NCBI GenBank assembly: GCA_016758965.1
Contig: JAEPRB010000082.1
Span: forward strand, 87,973 to 151,972
DNA from: Circinella minor
Taxonomy: Eukaryota; Mucoromycota; Mucoromycetes; Mucorales; Lichtheimiaceae
DNA length: 64,000 nucleotides
Direction: 5' to 3'
How positions within the stretch are numbered: the stretch's first letter is position 1; every line of letters starts with the position of its first letter. Under the pieces are notes generated by a model. It was not told the origin of the DNA and did not search any database. It saw only the letters and a program-made list of their open reading frames with translations. The translations under genes were made by a program, and so were the position numbers. Below, piece after piece: positions 48,296 to 60,747 of the stretch.

Positions 48296-49655
48296 ATGTC
48301 GAAGTACATCGCTTTTTTCAAGAGGAAGTTTGTGAAAGAACCTTACATAGAAGAAGCTGCCGCCGAGTATGACGAAAAAACTGGTAAGTGTGTTTAATGT
48401 CACATTTACCATTACATCCTAATGAATTGACTTTATCCTAATTACCCACAGGTACAAGAAATTTACGTTGGATATTGGGTGGTGCATGCGCAAAGTAAAT
48501 GGACCTCGAAAATTAAAACATAACGTGCATCGGTATACCAAAAAATGCAATGGATTTATACAATGCATCGACAAAAACTGCAGATTTTTCGCTAAGCAAC
48601 TTCGCCCACCACTTGATCTGGAACAAATCAAAAAAACAGTGTATGCATGAACTGTGGTGGTTATCTGGAACATGGTAATACTTGTACAGTAGCGGCACAT
48701 TATTGTTTCAGGGGTACGAAATGCACAGTAGAGCAAATTGATACCCATAATCACGCGCAATATTTATCAAAGCATTTGTCTGAAGAGGAAAAGAATATGT
48801 TGGCAGAACGATTACGTGTAGATCCGACAGTGACGCCTAAAGCAGCTATACGGGGAAACAACCGGCGAACTGCTGAAGTTGTTGATTCAGTTATTGACAT
48901 TAATCCAATTCTAGCAACAAGAGATAGAACCGAATATGAATTGAATAAGATTCGTGAGGAAATGTATATTCCAAGAAGAGGGGAGTTTCTTGGTGAATTT
49001 AGCAAGATCATGAACACCTACCCTGATTATTTCCTCCATGCTCAAGTTGTGCCAAATTCTTTTCCCATAATATATCGATCACCAACCATTAATGTATATT
49101 GTCGGTTCCAGGATTTTCCTGCTGTTACTGATATCACTTACAAGACTGTAGAAAAGGGCTATTATGTCTGCACAGCTGTCGTTTACGTTCCTGAATTGAA
49201 AAGGCATACCGTCATCATTCAAGCTCTTTTGGGTGATCAGAAAGAAGAATACTTCTCCCAGTATTTCTTTGCGTTCTTTGTTGACCACTAACACAATACC
49301 CCAAGTTTTTGAAATGTATTTTAATAGCACTAAAGACGTGTCATTATCCGATTTTGTCGAAAGACATACAGATTTTATAATAGAAAATCACCGTCTTGGG
49401 AATGACATGCCATCCATTTGGACGAAGCATTATGAAAAGGCATATAAAGAGTATTATGGGGAAAAGACACCTTCTATTTCGTCGAAGCGTCCTAACTGGG
49501 GATCTTTAGCTATAAAATTAATAAAGGTACGCAAACCATACCACAATTTTGTCCAGTAACCTAATTCCAGTTTCTTTCAGACCAAGACTTTTAGCACCGA
49601 AGCAAGCAACTCCAAATTTTCTATAACCAATTCTTCCGATTCCAACACGTCTTAA
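48296..49655 (+). pseudogene. Degenerate MULE-type transposase with zinc-binding N-terminus
   Basis: Pieces of a Mutator-like transposase in several frames. Exon 48296-48383 (MSKYIAFFKRKFVKEP...) joins 48452 but hits a stop at 48496. A shifted frame 48468-48650 gives HNVHRYTKKCNGFIQCIDKN. The frame changes again at the A7 run near 48630 into CMNCGGYLEHGNTC ... THNH, completing a GCM/FLYWCH-like Cys/His zinc motif. The frame 48647-49291 includes FPAVTDITYKT, equivalent to the first catalytic Asp region, and QALLGDQKEEYFSQYFFAFF. A third frame, 49233-49526 spliced to 49581-49655, ends the gene. At least two frameshifts and a missing central/E region make it inactive. Family named from the zinc motif plus DDE context. 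Confidence 0.6.
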
Positions 49656-49721
49656 TCACAGACATCTTCAGTCACAATAACAGACGATTTCCTCAAAAAA
49701 TTTCAAACTACACATCAAAAA

Positions 49722-51258
49722 ATGGATGACAAACTCAAATGGAAACTTTCTTCTGGTCTGGTTGTGGAGGATGAAACACTGAAATATGGATTGACTTGTA
49801 AACACGTAAAGTAAGTTCTCTAAATTAGCACTATAATGACTGAATATTACTCTGATATCTCGACAAAAGGCTAAAATTATTTACTAATTAGTGCTGGCAT
49901 TCTTTTATCCTTGATATCAACAACCCAGTGTGGCTTGAACGATTCCCTGACCCCCAAGACTGGCAAGCAATAATGAGCCATAGTATGATCAAAATTCCAA
50001 CAGTTGATAGCAGGGTTGAAACATACCTTAAATCATTTACAAACAAAGTATATAATTTTAATATGTACCAGCAACCCTTCCTCGCTTCGCTCCGGGTCAT
50101 TTACCGGTTTGCGTCGCAAAGGGGAGTTCCTCCCCTTTGACCCCCAAAAGGTATTTCGCGCCTGGTAGTATGCGTGTTCAAGGCTGTATAAAAGTTTTCA
50201 GGTAAAATATATGTTGTTAAAATGGGTCTGATAAATATGCCATAACAGAGAGGACGCAGCCTGAAAATTTTCTTATTTGTGAATTAGCTATTATTTAAAC
50301 ATTCATATATCACATCCATGACATTATCATTAACATTCATCCAACACACTTGTAAAAATATATATAGAGAACTTTCAAAGAGTTGATGAAGCACGTACGG
50401 AGTCAGCACCTTGACGTAGAAGATGACTTCGATATGGATTGTATTCAATCAACAATGGATACTGCATTAAGGCTTTATCCAGCAAAATATTTTCCATTGA
50501 CAGACCAAACTGAGTCTGATATTTTGAAACGAGTATGGATATTCATAGACAAGGTTTTGATAATCTTCCACTTGATGTAAGAAGGTAATCATGACTTTTA
50601 TTCTCTATTTCAAACTACGACACACACAACTAACATGAGAAAATAGTGGCGAGATGGAATCAACATCATTTTCAGAACAACGAAACTTTGGTTGCATTGG
50701 AGAAAGCCGAAAAAAGCATGGTAACCGTCCCGACTTGCTGTTCAAATCAACTCGCTCTGAATTTGGTTGTTGTAAAGCAGGAAAGGAGGACCACAAGGAA
50801 AAGCTTGAAGGTAATCTGAAAGCTCCAAAAATGATGAAAGACATGTTGCAGTCTTTATCATCATCATTACCCCATGCGAAAAGTCTCGTTATTGTTGGTT
50901 ATATTATATCAGGTATTGAAACGAAATGGATCCTTCTCACTTCTCATTAACGTATCCGTGGGTATCATTACTAACTAATCGGTATCCGTATATAGGGTTG
51001 AAAATATTCAAATTGTTACTTGATCATCCGTCCCTGTATGTTTGTCGCCTCACAAGAACTGTACCAATGTATTTTCCAGATAATGTAGAACAATTTTCAG
51101 TACTCATGGGATCCATCATCAACCTTATATTACAAACAAAACAAATAGTACACAGGACACTCGAAGTAACAAAACCAAAAACCATCCAGACAACCACGAT
51201 ACTAAATAGTTCACTTGGCATACATCACCTCCCTCCTTGCGCAACAAGCTACACATGA
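49722..51258 (+). CDS. Mucoromycota-specific expanded protein family, function unknown
   Basis: Member of a family I know from many Rhizopus/Mucor-type genomes but without assigned function. Five exons with in-phase GT-AG junctions: 49722-49805, 49892-50047, 50368-50576, 50647-50912, 50996-51258; 978 nt, 325 aa, no internal stop. Family hallmarks: WKLSSGLVVEDETLKYGL, HSFILDINN, LYPAKYFPLTDQTESDIL, GEMESTSFSEQRN, NRPDLLFKSTRSEFGCCKAG, LKAPKMMKDML, LVIVGYIISG and, after the last intron, LLLDHPSLYVCRLTR. The RPDLLF ... EFGCCKAGK stretch recalls PD-(D/E)XK nucleases, but this is speculative. The start is uncertain: the frame is open upstream to 49656, just after the stop of the MULE relic. Intron 2 is long (320 bp) and holds a GC-rich hairpin. 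Confidence 0.7.
50118..50138. repeat. GC-rich hairpin inside an intron
   Basis: Stem AAAGGGGA / TCCCCTTT with loop GTTCC, inside a GC-rich island of about 80 bp (50085-50165) that also has CGCTTCGCTCCGG and CCGGTTTGCG. It lies within intron 2 of the gene at 49722-51258. Confidence 0.75.
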
Positions 51259-52622
51259 CCATATAACGCCAAGTTTTCTTTTCTTTTTTTCACAGTTACA
51301 AGAATCACCTCGAGTACTTTAAATCAGTCTTCTCACTCTCAATAAATTAAACTTAATTTTTATGATCAAGTGAATGTAAATACATGCTATCTGTATATGA
51401 GGCTTACTTATTACTTCTCAAGCCTATGAAATTCAAACAGCATAAACATGCAGTTATATATTAACTTTTGAATTACTTTATCTATTCACTATGTCAGGTT
51501 CGAACGCACCTGATCATATTTCTTATTATTGAATTATTTCTATATATTACTTTTTCTTCATCTAATCAATATTCACGATATACTACTGTAACTATTGTAA
51601 CGAGTAGTTGTGATTACAAAGTAGTTTCTGCGGAGTCCGGTAAACCAAAAAATTATGGATTCGAGGCTCCACATGGTAAGTATTTTTTTCTTATGAAAAA
51701 ATTATTAAAACAATTCTTATATCTGCTTGCTCAGGATTTAAATAAATATGACTAGTGATGATGTAAATCTCATAGTGAGTTATGGAAATAATAATAAAAA
51801 AAGAATCATAAAATTTATTTTGAGTATAACTACTGCAGCTTTCTCGTTACTGCAGACTCTACTACTGCATCTACCGCAGCCTTCCTCTTAAGGAAAGATG
51901 TGGTGAGTTTTTATTAAGCAAATCCTACATGTTGGTCGGTGTTTGCCTGGGAAAGTCCGGTCACTACTGCAAGAAATTACTGCAGAAAATTACTGCAGAA
52001 ACACCCAAGCCCAGTAATAGGTGAGTGTCAAAGCGCTGTATATATAAACATTAACACACGGGTTGTCTGATCTTGCCATTGGTAAATCGGAATATCATAT
52101 TAAATATTTATTAAGCAGTAGTTTTAGTCTACGTAGAACATGAACTATTTCTTATGAGTAAGGTTTATGGATTGGCAGCAGGTGTGATATTTTCCAGGTA
52201 CTATAATTTGCAAAAACAAAGCTTGTTGTGGTTCAGGATATGCGTTATTGATCAATATCAATAGTTCATTACGGGAGTTAAAAACATTTTCACTTCTTTT
52301 TCATTACAAAAGATCCGATTACAATGTACTGATTTTAGGCATATTATAAAGTATCGGTTATGTTCTCTATCAAAGTTAATGAACAAAAACATAGTGTGCT
52401 TATATACTGGTAATAGTCAGCATCAATAATGTAAAAAAATACTTTTTATTTGTAAATATAATCAGGTAAAACACAGTTAAACGTATTGTTAAATACTTTT
52501 CATGACAGAGATGTAATATATTTATGAGCGTCTCACTTGCTTGTTAAAGGTACATCATTGTGAGATGGAAATGACGATGTTGAAATTCGTGGTGTTTTAA
52601 TTTCAAGATCATTGTTGGAGGA
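51259..52622. other. Intergenic with TACTGCAG repeats
   Basis: No supported gene. A 95-codon ORF at 51468-51755 contains a non-low-complexity stretch (SSCDYKVVSAESGKPKNYGF) followed by a GTAAGT donor and may be a relic exon. Two clusters of TACTGCAG-like repeats lie at 51831-51870 and 51965-51998. Confidence 0.5.
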
Positions 52623-54480
52623 TTATATTGGTCCGGTATCGGTGAATTCTTTTACTTGTGCTATTTGCTTCATCTCCAATTGTTCATCACCATGTTTCTT
52701 TTCTGTAGGACAGCTCAAAATCTCATTATTACTACGGCCTTGTTGTCGTTGATGCTGTCTAGTAGAGTTATTATGGTTAAAAGGTCGACTAATTGAAAAG
52801 TATTTAATCAAGAGACAAGAGTTGACACAAATAGTTTTCCATTGAATTATCGGCTTTCGATCTTGTAGTTGATCCCAACATACTACATGCTTATTATTAA
52901 TAACTGTGAGCATACATACCTTTTTTTTATAGAATAAAAAAGAATTAGTCTTATTTTGGTATAAATGTCCGATGTATAAAGAGAAAACTTTTTTTAATAT
53001 ATATGTATTACCACAAAGGCTATCACAACTCCAAGTGCACTACTTGAAGTGATCATAAACATAATGACTTGTTGATATATAACTGCATCCATCATACTGG
53101 ATCCCGCCATCAATTGACCCACCATTGTTCCAGGAATATTTATCATACCTATGACACTGAGTTGTATAATGATTGGAAGCATTGATATTCGTATTACTTC
53201 AATAGCAAATGGTTTGATGGCTTCATATCGTGATGCACCCAATGACAATCTGACTTCCATTACTTGTCCATAATCACTTTTTACAACAAAACATTTCAGA
53301 ATATAATCCATAATAAGTTTATAAGTGACATATTAATATACTGTCAAAAATAAATATATAGCTTACTCTAGATTATTAAGACATTGGTGTGTGGTCATGG
53401 CTATACTGCTCATTGATTTGCCTAGCAAAATGCCAATAATAGGTATAAATTTGGCAGGATTCCAGAATGGTTCTTCTTTTAATGCAAATGTTGAACCCAG
53501 AATAGCAATTATGACATTACTCATCAGTAAGGTAATGAACATTGTATAAAACTATTTAAACAAACAAACGAAGTATTAACAAAACATGGCTTATGACCAT
53601 ATCGCTTTTTTAATACATAAAAACTTACAAAATAGCGAATTGTTTTCTTTGCTCTAATAAAACTTAATTCATATGCACCTAATAATACGAGCATTACTAT
53701 TTTAATTATTGTGTATATAAATTGTACTATTAGAAAATGTTTATGCTCATGATATTTTTTTGTCCATCGCTTGCTTTTTAGATGAGCTTCCCTCGTAATT
53801 TCAAAGTAAAGTAAAAATTTCTTCGATAACCGATCAACCTTATACAATATCGCTACTTACAAGACATAATCATTACTAAGAAGACATTCTTCGATTGTAT
53901 GACACCGTCAAGGACGAATCCCTAAAAATTAGCGAACCATTCATTCATACACCACATAGCAATATAAATATTTTATTAGTATGCTGCCGTATTCTATTAA
54001 TATGTTTATCACTAGGAAGTTCGTACTAATTTTTTTTTTTACAATTTTTAAAAATTTAAGCGAAAAAATTATTTGAAACTGATCAAATAATAGTGACTAC
54101 TCACCATAAGCGTTAATTGTACTAGGCAGCGAATGGATGATACGATAATAGACAATTCCAACCCAATACCCATACCGAAACTAACTATTACTGCTCTTAC
54201 AATAATAAATTTATTGATACAACAATGAATATATTTTATGGTATAAATATATCTTGAAAAGGTGTAATAGCAAGAGGTATATATACAGATAAATTAATTT
54301 GAATGACGTACCAGAAATCAATAAAAATGACCAAGATATTCCAACATCCAACCATGTGACAAAATATGTCTCATCATATGACTCGTTTAAGTCATTATCC
54401 CTGTTGTTATTTAACGAAGAATCGGTATTATTATAATATATTTCATTATTAGCAAAAGTCAAGGACGTTTCGTCAATCAT
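52623..54480 (-). CDS. UPF0014 family permease (FetB/ALS3-like), copy A
   Basis: Polytopic membrane protein of the UPF0014 family, whose bacterial member FetB (iron export) and plant members STAR2/ALS3 work with a separate ABC ATPase. Seven exons on the minus strand: 54312-54480, 54105-54193, 53861-53921, 53629-53696, 53367-53551, 53012-53276, 52623-52919; 1134 nt, 377 aa. The N-terminus is Asn/Asp-rich. Motifs: MGIGLELSIIVSSIRCLVQL, GAYELSFIRAKKTIRYF, FIPIIGILLGKSMSSIA, RLSLGASRYEA, MLPIIIQLSVIGMINIPGTM and GQLMAGSSMMDAVIYQQVIM. The C-terminal tail is hydrophilic and longer than in copy B. Exons 2-6 nearly match copy B (56584-58317) in size, with identical junction phases. No partner ATPase is in the window, so substrate (metal or otherwise) is open. 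Confidence 0.9.
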
Positions 54481-56309
54481 TGAAATAACTAAAAGTATAA
54501 TATTTATGCCAAGTAGCGTTATTTTTATGGTATAATAATTGGAATTATAGAGACTAATAAAAGAGAAAGAAGAGGTTTAAGTAACAATAAGAAGACAGAA
54601 TAAATTAGTATTTATACGTAACAGATAAAAAAAATAATCACTGCTTTCTTTTTTTTTTCTTATTATTATAAATAGTGAATGTAGAACTTTTTTTTTTTTT
54701 TTGCTTCTATTATTTATATGTTATTATATTTTTCAATGATGGCACAAATTAGTTAGTGATAAATGTATGCTGTTTTCATCATAATTGAATTTATTATATT
54801 AGTGTATTGACAAATAGTAATATTATACAGTATATCATGTTATAAAGTGTTATGTAAAAGAAAAGCAGATAGATAAACTAAATATAAGCTCGGAAAATGA
54901 TTATTCTTTTTCTGGAGGTTCAAAAAGGGGGTGGGTGATAAGGCAATACAATGGACATTGTTAAACACAACAGTGTAAGGGCAAAGATCTTTTACTTTTC
55001 TGTCCTACCCCTTATTGATTAAAAAAAAAGGGGGTGGGTTACGATAATAAAGTTTTTTTTTTCATGTAAAATAGACAGAAATTGATCAGTTGATTAAGTA
55101 CTTGCTTTAAGATCTTTGGGATGGGCTTGTTATATATCTTGAAAATCATTAAATAATACCTAATCAACATATAAAGCGTTTTTGTTGCCTGAAAAGATGA
55201 ATTGCTATTATTTTTTATATATATACTTTACAAATAAATCTACACAGACTTTTTGTTTTAAATTATTTTTATACTATACATACTGGTATTAATGTACATC
55301 AGCATAATTGAAAAGTGACATGGTGTGTGTCAAAATATGAAAATAATAATGCTAGCATGTCTGAATAAAAGTAAAAAAAAAAGTGTATCTCAGCTATATT
55401 TTGATATAGTGGTAACATAATCAGCATATTATTACAGAAAAGTTTTGATGAGAAGAAAAAATTCAATAGAGTTATTGAGCAGCTATGTGAGTTTTATTTA
55501 CTCCGTTCAAATCACCAAGTCTATAAAAATTGTAAAGTAAAAAGATATGTTTTTATTATCAATGATAATGCAAAAAAATAGAGATATTCCCAAATACGTA
55601 TATTAACCAAAACCGGTCATTTATAAATTTAATTATATGAACTCCACCAAAGCCAAAATAATTTGGTGGAATGTTGCACACAGGAATTGTAAATCTGGTA
55701 AAAGTAGAAAAAAGTCAGATGTTCAAATCTTTAATAAGAAGCCCACTGATTGTGTTCCTATAGATCATTGAAATTATAACATAGTATAAAGAAGCTGATA
55801 TTTTACCATCGTTAATAAATAATGGTATTGATTTTACTAATTAATAGTGATAACAATTGAATTGAGCTCTTTCCGTTTTATTCTCTAAAATCGAGGTAAA
55901 TGGCTTTTCTTTTTTTTCAAGAAAAAGAAAGGTTCAAATGTTACAAAAAAAAAAGAAATACGAACAAGCTATGTATTCTGTGCAACAGCATGACGACTGG
56001 TTTTTATTTTTGAGAAAAAAAAACAAAAACGGGAGATTTATACAAGGTTTAAAAAATGTAATTGTGAAAGAAATAGAAATATCTAATATAATACAACCAA
56101 GTTATCATGCGAGAGTAGTACGATAGTAGAATAAGGAAAGGAAAAACACAAGTAGGTAGTAAAGGGGTAAGAGTGAAAATGAAAACCAAAGATACACACA
56201 AGAATGTACAATAATAATGATGACAGCAATGTATAAATGAACGAGTGAATGAATAAAATATGAGGGAGAGGGAGAGGGACAGATAAATATATAGAATGAA
56301 ATATAAAGT

Positions 56310-56341
<32 letters not shown>

Positions 56342-56539
56342 CAGGGTAAAATAATAATAGTAACAAATAATATATATAAATGTAAGATATACAAAAAAGA
56401 AAAAGAAATAATAGCCACGGAAATGGTAGTAAATGTACAATTTTCATCTAGTTTTTTGCTCTTTAAAATATAAAAAAGAGCAAATGATTCCGACCAAATT
56501 CTACCGTGTATCACCAAAAAAAATTTTTTTTTCTTCACG

Positions 56540-56571
<32 letters not shown>

Positions 56572-56583
56572 CAATCATCATGG
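54481..56583. other. Intergenic between the two UPF0014 genes
   Basis: About 2.1 kb of AT-rich DNA: promoter of copy A and 3' flank of copy B. A GA microsatellite lies at about 56310-56341 and long T/A runs at 56540-56575; the antisense Leu/Ser/Tyr-rich ORFs across 56049-56574 are artefacts of these tracts. Confidence 0.6.
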
Positions 56584-58095
56584 TTAACGTAATTCTACTT
56601 CTTCATAGGCAGGTTCCTGTCGACGACCAGGACGACGACATTTTGAAAAACATGCTTGTGGCCCGATTGTACTACTGACAGTTTGACTTAAATCAATAAT
56701 CGTCTTCATACGAATAATAGGTAATTTATCTTGAATTTTTTCACTTTGTAACGAATGATGTTTATCGATAAGAACCATTAAGCATGACTATAGTAATGAT
56801 ATATAAATATTTATATATATGCATATATATTTTCGAGAAGTTAGAAAAAAACAAAACAAGAAAAAGCATATGGTAAAGAGGGGCATAATTTGCGTGGGAA
56901 GAAAAAAAAAACTTACAAAAACGGCCATAACAACTCCAAGTGCGCTACTAGCAGCAATCATAAACATGATACATTGCTGATAAATAACAGCTTCCATCAT
57001 AGGTGTGCCTGCCATAATTTGACCTGTCATCATACCAGGAATGTTAATTAAACCCATCACACTAAGTTGAGTAATAACTGGAAGCATGGACATGCGGATT
57101 GCTTCAATAGCTAATGGTTTCGCCGCTTCGAATCGTGTTGCACCAAATGATAATCGGGTTTCGAGTATAGGTTCGTTTAAACTAAATAAACATTATCCGG
57201 AAAGATTATTAGCTTAGTATAAAATATTGTTATAAACAGAAAAAAAAAAAAAAAACTAGCAGTTTTTACCTTAAATTATCTAAACATTGTTCCGTTGCCA
57301 TAGCAATACTACCCATTGTATTGCCAAGCAACATACCTACGATTGGTATAAACTTTGGTGGTGACCAAAATGGTTTCTCTTTCAGTGCAAAAGCAGATCC
57401 GAGAAAGGCGATAAATACATTACTGACGAGTAAGATCACAAGCATGGTGACGAACTATATAAGAAAAAGATAGCAATATAATATGCAAATGTTTATATAT
57501 AATTGTTAACAACGTCACAAAGAGATTAAAATGGATAGACAAGAAAATCAAGGTAATATAAATAACCTGTTTACGATTATTACAAAAAGGCTTAGAATCA
57601 ACTTACCATTCCTTTAAACGTTTTTTTGGCTCGATTAAAAGTAGTTTCGTAAGCACCCAACAATATCAATACCACTAAATATATATATTTGAATTTTGAA
57701 AAAGAATACAAAAACAAAAGAAAATCATTAAGTATATTATTGTTGCCATCCCTTTTTACTGTATTGACTTTTTTTTTTGTTCATCCATAACTTAGAAATT
57801 ATATGATATTTATAATACTTACAAGTCATTAACATAACTATACCAGCGTTATTTGAATTTAATACATCATCCAAAACATAACCCTAAAAGAAAATACACG
57901 CGTTTGTAAAAATAAAATAAATTAGCATATAATATTGGGTTATTAAAACAAGCTGATGGACTTTTGTTGGTAAGTAGAAAAAAATAACAAGGTAGTGGAA
58001 TTTTACCATCATTGTAAGTTGGACAACACAACGAACACCAGAAATGATTAAAGATAATTCTAACCGGGTACCCATGCAAAAACTGATCAAGGCTA

Positions 58096-58134
<39 letters not shown>

Positions 58135-58317
58135 GGAATATTCAGTAACCAAAATAAAATAAAATAAGATTGAAAAAAACGGAGTAATATCATTATTATT
58201 TATGAAAGAAGCAATAAAAGTATAAAAGTATATACCAGCAATGATAACAAAGACAGATGATTGAGCTACATGCCACCAGTCAAGTTCAGGTAATCCTATT
58301 GAATCTTCAGCAGGCAT
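56584..58317 (-). CDS. UPF0014 family permease (FetB/ALS3-like), copy B
   Basis: Tandem paralogue of 52623-54480. Seven exons on the minus strand: 58236-58317, 58007-58092, 57823-57883, 57607-57674, 57270-57454, 56917-57181, 56584-56787; 951 nt, 316 aa. It starts MPAEDSIGLPELDWWHVAQS, followed by helices with MGTRLELSLIISGVRCVVQL, GAYETTFNRAKKTFKGM, FIPIVGMLLGNTMGSIAMAT, RLSFGATRFEAAKPLAIEA, MLPVITQLSVMGLINIPGMM and GQIMAGTPMMEAVIYQQ. The short acidic N-terminus and the Arg-rich tail (KCRRPGRRQEP) differ from copy A. Internal exons 3-6 are 61, 68, 185 and 265 nt in both copies. Length and motifs are normal for the family; probably in the plasma or an organelle membrane. Confidence 0.92.
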
Positions 58318-59722
58318 TATGTCAAAAGATAAAAATAAAAAATAAAAATATGTTGGAAAAAAAAGGGGGAGGGGAAAGTAGAAGAAGAAGAAGAAGAAGA
58401 GAAAAAAAAGGAACCCTATGTTCAAGTTCAAAAAAGAGAGATGTAATAATCTGATCCTTGCTGGTACCGGTCATTGTGTAAGGTAAGAAGAAAAAAAAGA
58501 GAAATCGGAGATCACATGCTGAAAAAGCTTTTTTTTTTCGGAGCAAGAGGGAGGGGGATCCTGGACAGTTCATAAAAGAAGTTGGACAAGGATGGTTTTT
58601 TTTTTTTCATTTTCATCCTAAAGTGATATGCTGAAATATAAACCAGGGTGTGAAACCCAAAAAAAAAAAGGAAACAAGAAATAGATGTTTTTATTACTTG
58701 ACATAATAGATGACAACAAAGAAAATCAATCCAGGTTATTATTACTTTTTAATTGCTGCATTATTGTTATTATTGTTATTATCTATATAAACATTGATCG
58801 ATTGGTTTATTTATTTATTTATTTCTACAATGCAAATGATTCTTCTTTTGGGAGGGAAAGAATGACGGAACATCAAAAAAGTGAAAAAAGATCAGATAAT
58901 TTTTTTGCCTTATTTTAGCACTAAAATTTCACAATGAGCTTGTTGACCGGGAAATAATAAAATAATGTTAACCATTTTTAGTCCCATCCTCTTTGCAAAA
59001 AACTTTTTGATGCTACACAGAAATTTTTTTTTAAACTTTGTACTGTTCCACATTTACCCAACACAAAACACATCGTTTTTTTTTTTACTCTTGTTATTTA
59101 CATCTAATATAGCAAACATTTAATATAACATTAAAATAACAAATAAGCAGTAACAACAAACAAACAATTATACACAGTTATTTTGGCAACTACTACATTC
59201 AACAAAACATTTAAAGTGTTTTTTTTTTCGATTGTGTTAAATTATAGAAGTATCATATGTATAATAAAATATGTACGAAACCAAGTTCCTATTGTTATGG
59301 GGTAGGGAGAATTGGAAGAGGAGGGAAAGAAGAGATGGATTGTTAAAATAATAATGATAATAGAAGGGTATTATGTTTCAACTCTTGTTATTATTGTTTT
59401 CTTTTTTGAGGGGTAATTTGGAAGGTTTGTGTGTATATATGTATGATATAGAAAGGGAGAATAATGGATTTAGGTGACTTTTATATAAAGAAAACAAAAT
59501 ACTACTGTTATATCATTATTATCATTATTAAAAGTGGAAGGAGGAGACAATAGAGAGGAGCAAAAAGAAAAAGGAAAACGAATATATTAAAAGAAGATGA
59601 AGAATAAAGAAAACATATATGTATATATAAGAGGGAGGAAAGATGACGGGAGAAGAGGGGGAGGAAGAGGAGAAGGAGGAGATAAGGTCCATGAAATGTT
59701 ATTGTCTTGTGCTTTTGTTTCT
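58318..59722. other. Intergenic, promoter side of UPF0014 copy B
   Basis: No supported gene. Purine-rich runs (AGAAGAAG near 58380-58400, GGAGGAAGAGGAGAAGGAGG near 59650-59680) and TTA repeats. ORFs here are low complexity. Confidence 0.55.
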
Positions 59723-60715
59723 TTACTCAACTCCATAAGCTTCTGCTGTATAAGCTCGAATTCTTGCTACCAAACCATTTACTTCACCACGACACCTTAA
59801 TACAGAATATTCAAAGTCTTTTGTAGTGGAAATAGATCGGTTGACGTCGTCCAATAAAGGAGCAAGTTCTGATCGCATTTGTTGTACAAATCTTTGTAAA
59901 TTATCCTGCATTTGTCCACGCATTACTTGTAATCCAGCTATTAATTCTTTACGTTCTGCTGCACATTGCTTTATTTTTTGTTCTGACAATTGAACAATCA
60001 TTTGACTACGTTCAGACATGATTTGAACTTGAGTTTGTATGAATGTTAAATCTTGTCGTAACCCAGCAACTTCTCTTCCAAATCGAGTTTCAAGATGTTT
60101 GACAGATTCTTTCAATACAATATGTTGTCGTTCTGTTTGTTCCTTTTCCGCAACGGCCACATTTCGGTCGCGTTCGAGTACCTGCTCTTTTCTGCGGAGA
60201 TCCTCCAGTTTTTTACGTGATGCTAATGCTTCATCTCGAAGCTTTTTAACTTGTGCTTCCATTGCCATGGAGGATTTTTTGGTGGTATCCAGAATTTGTT
60301 GTTTGCCCTCAAGTGTATGCATCAATTCTTGTATATTGCTTCGGTATTTTTTATTGGATTCGACATAATTATGTGCATCTAATTCACTTTGTGCTTTTGC
60401 TTGTCGTGCTGTTTCAAGCTATATATAACAGAGAAAAAGGATCAATATGAATTAGTATATTAAGGAAATGAGGAGGAGTATAATAAGGAAAATTTTACAG
60501 TTAACACAAAAATCCAACTTTTACAAAAGAGTACAAATAGTCGCTCTTATTATAACATTCTTTGGAAAGAAATTTGCTTATCAAAAAAATTTATTTTCAC
60601 CATAGTTGCTATTCTAAGACCATTAACCTGTATTCACTCCATTACCCAAATACATGCCAATGATATAACATAAAAAAAAAACGAAGAAGCTAGAGAGTAA
60701 AAAAAAGAGTATAGC

Positions 60716-60747
<32 letters not shown>

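Noticed and set aside
56049..56574. Three overlapping minus-strand ORFs rich in Leu, Ser, Tyr and Phe
   Set aside because: They translate a GA/CT microsatellite and A/T runs in three frames at once; low complexity, no family.
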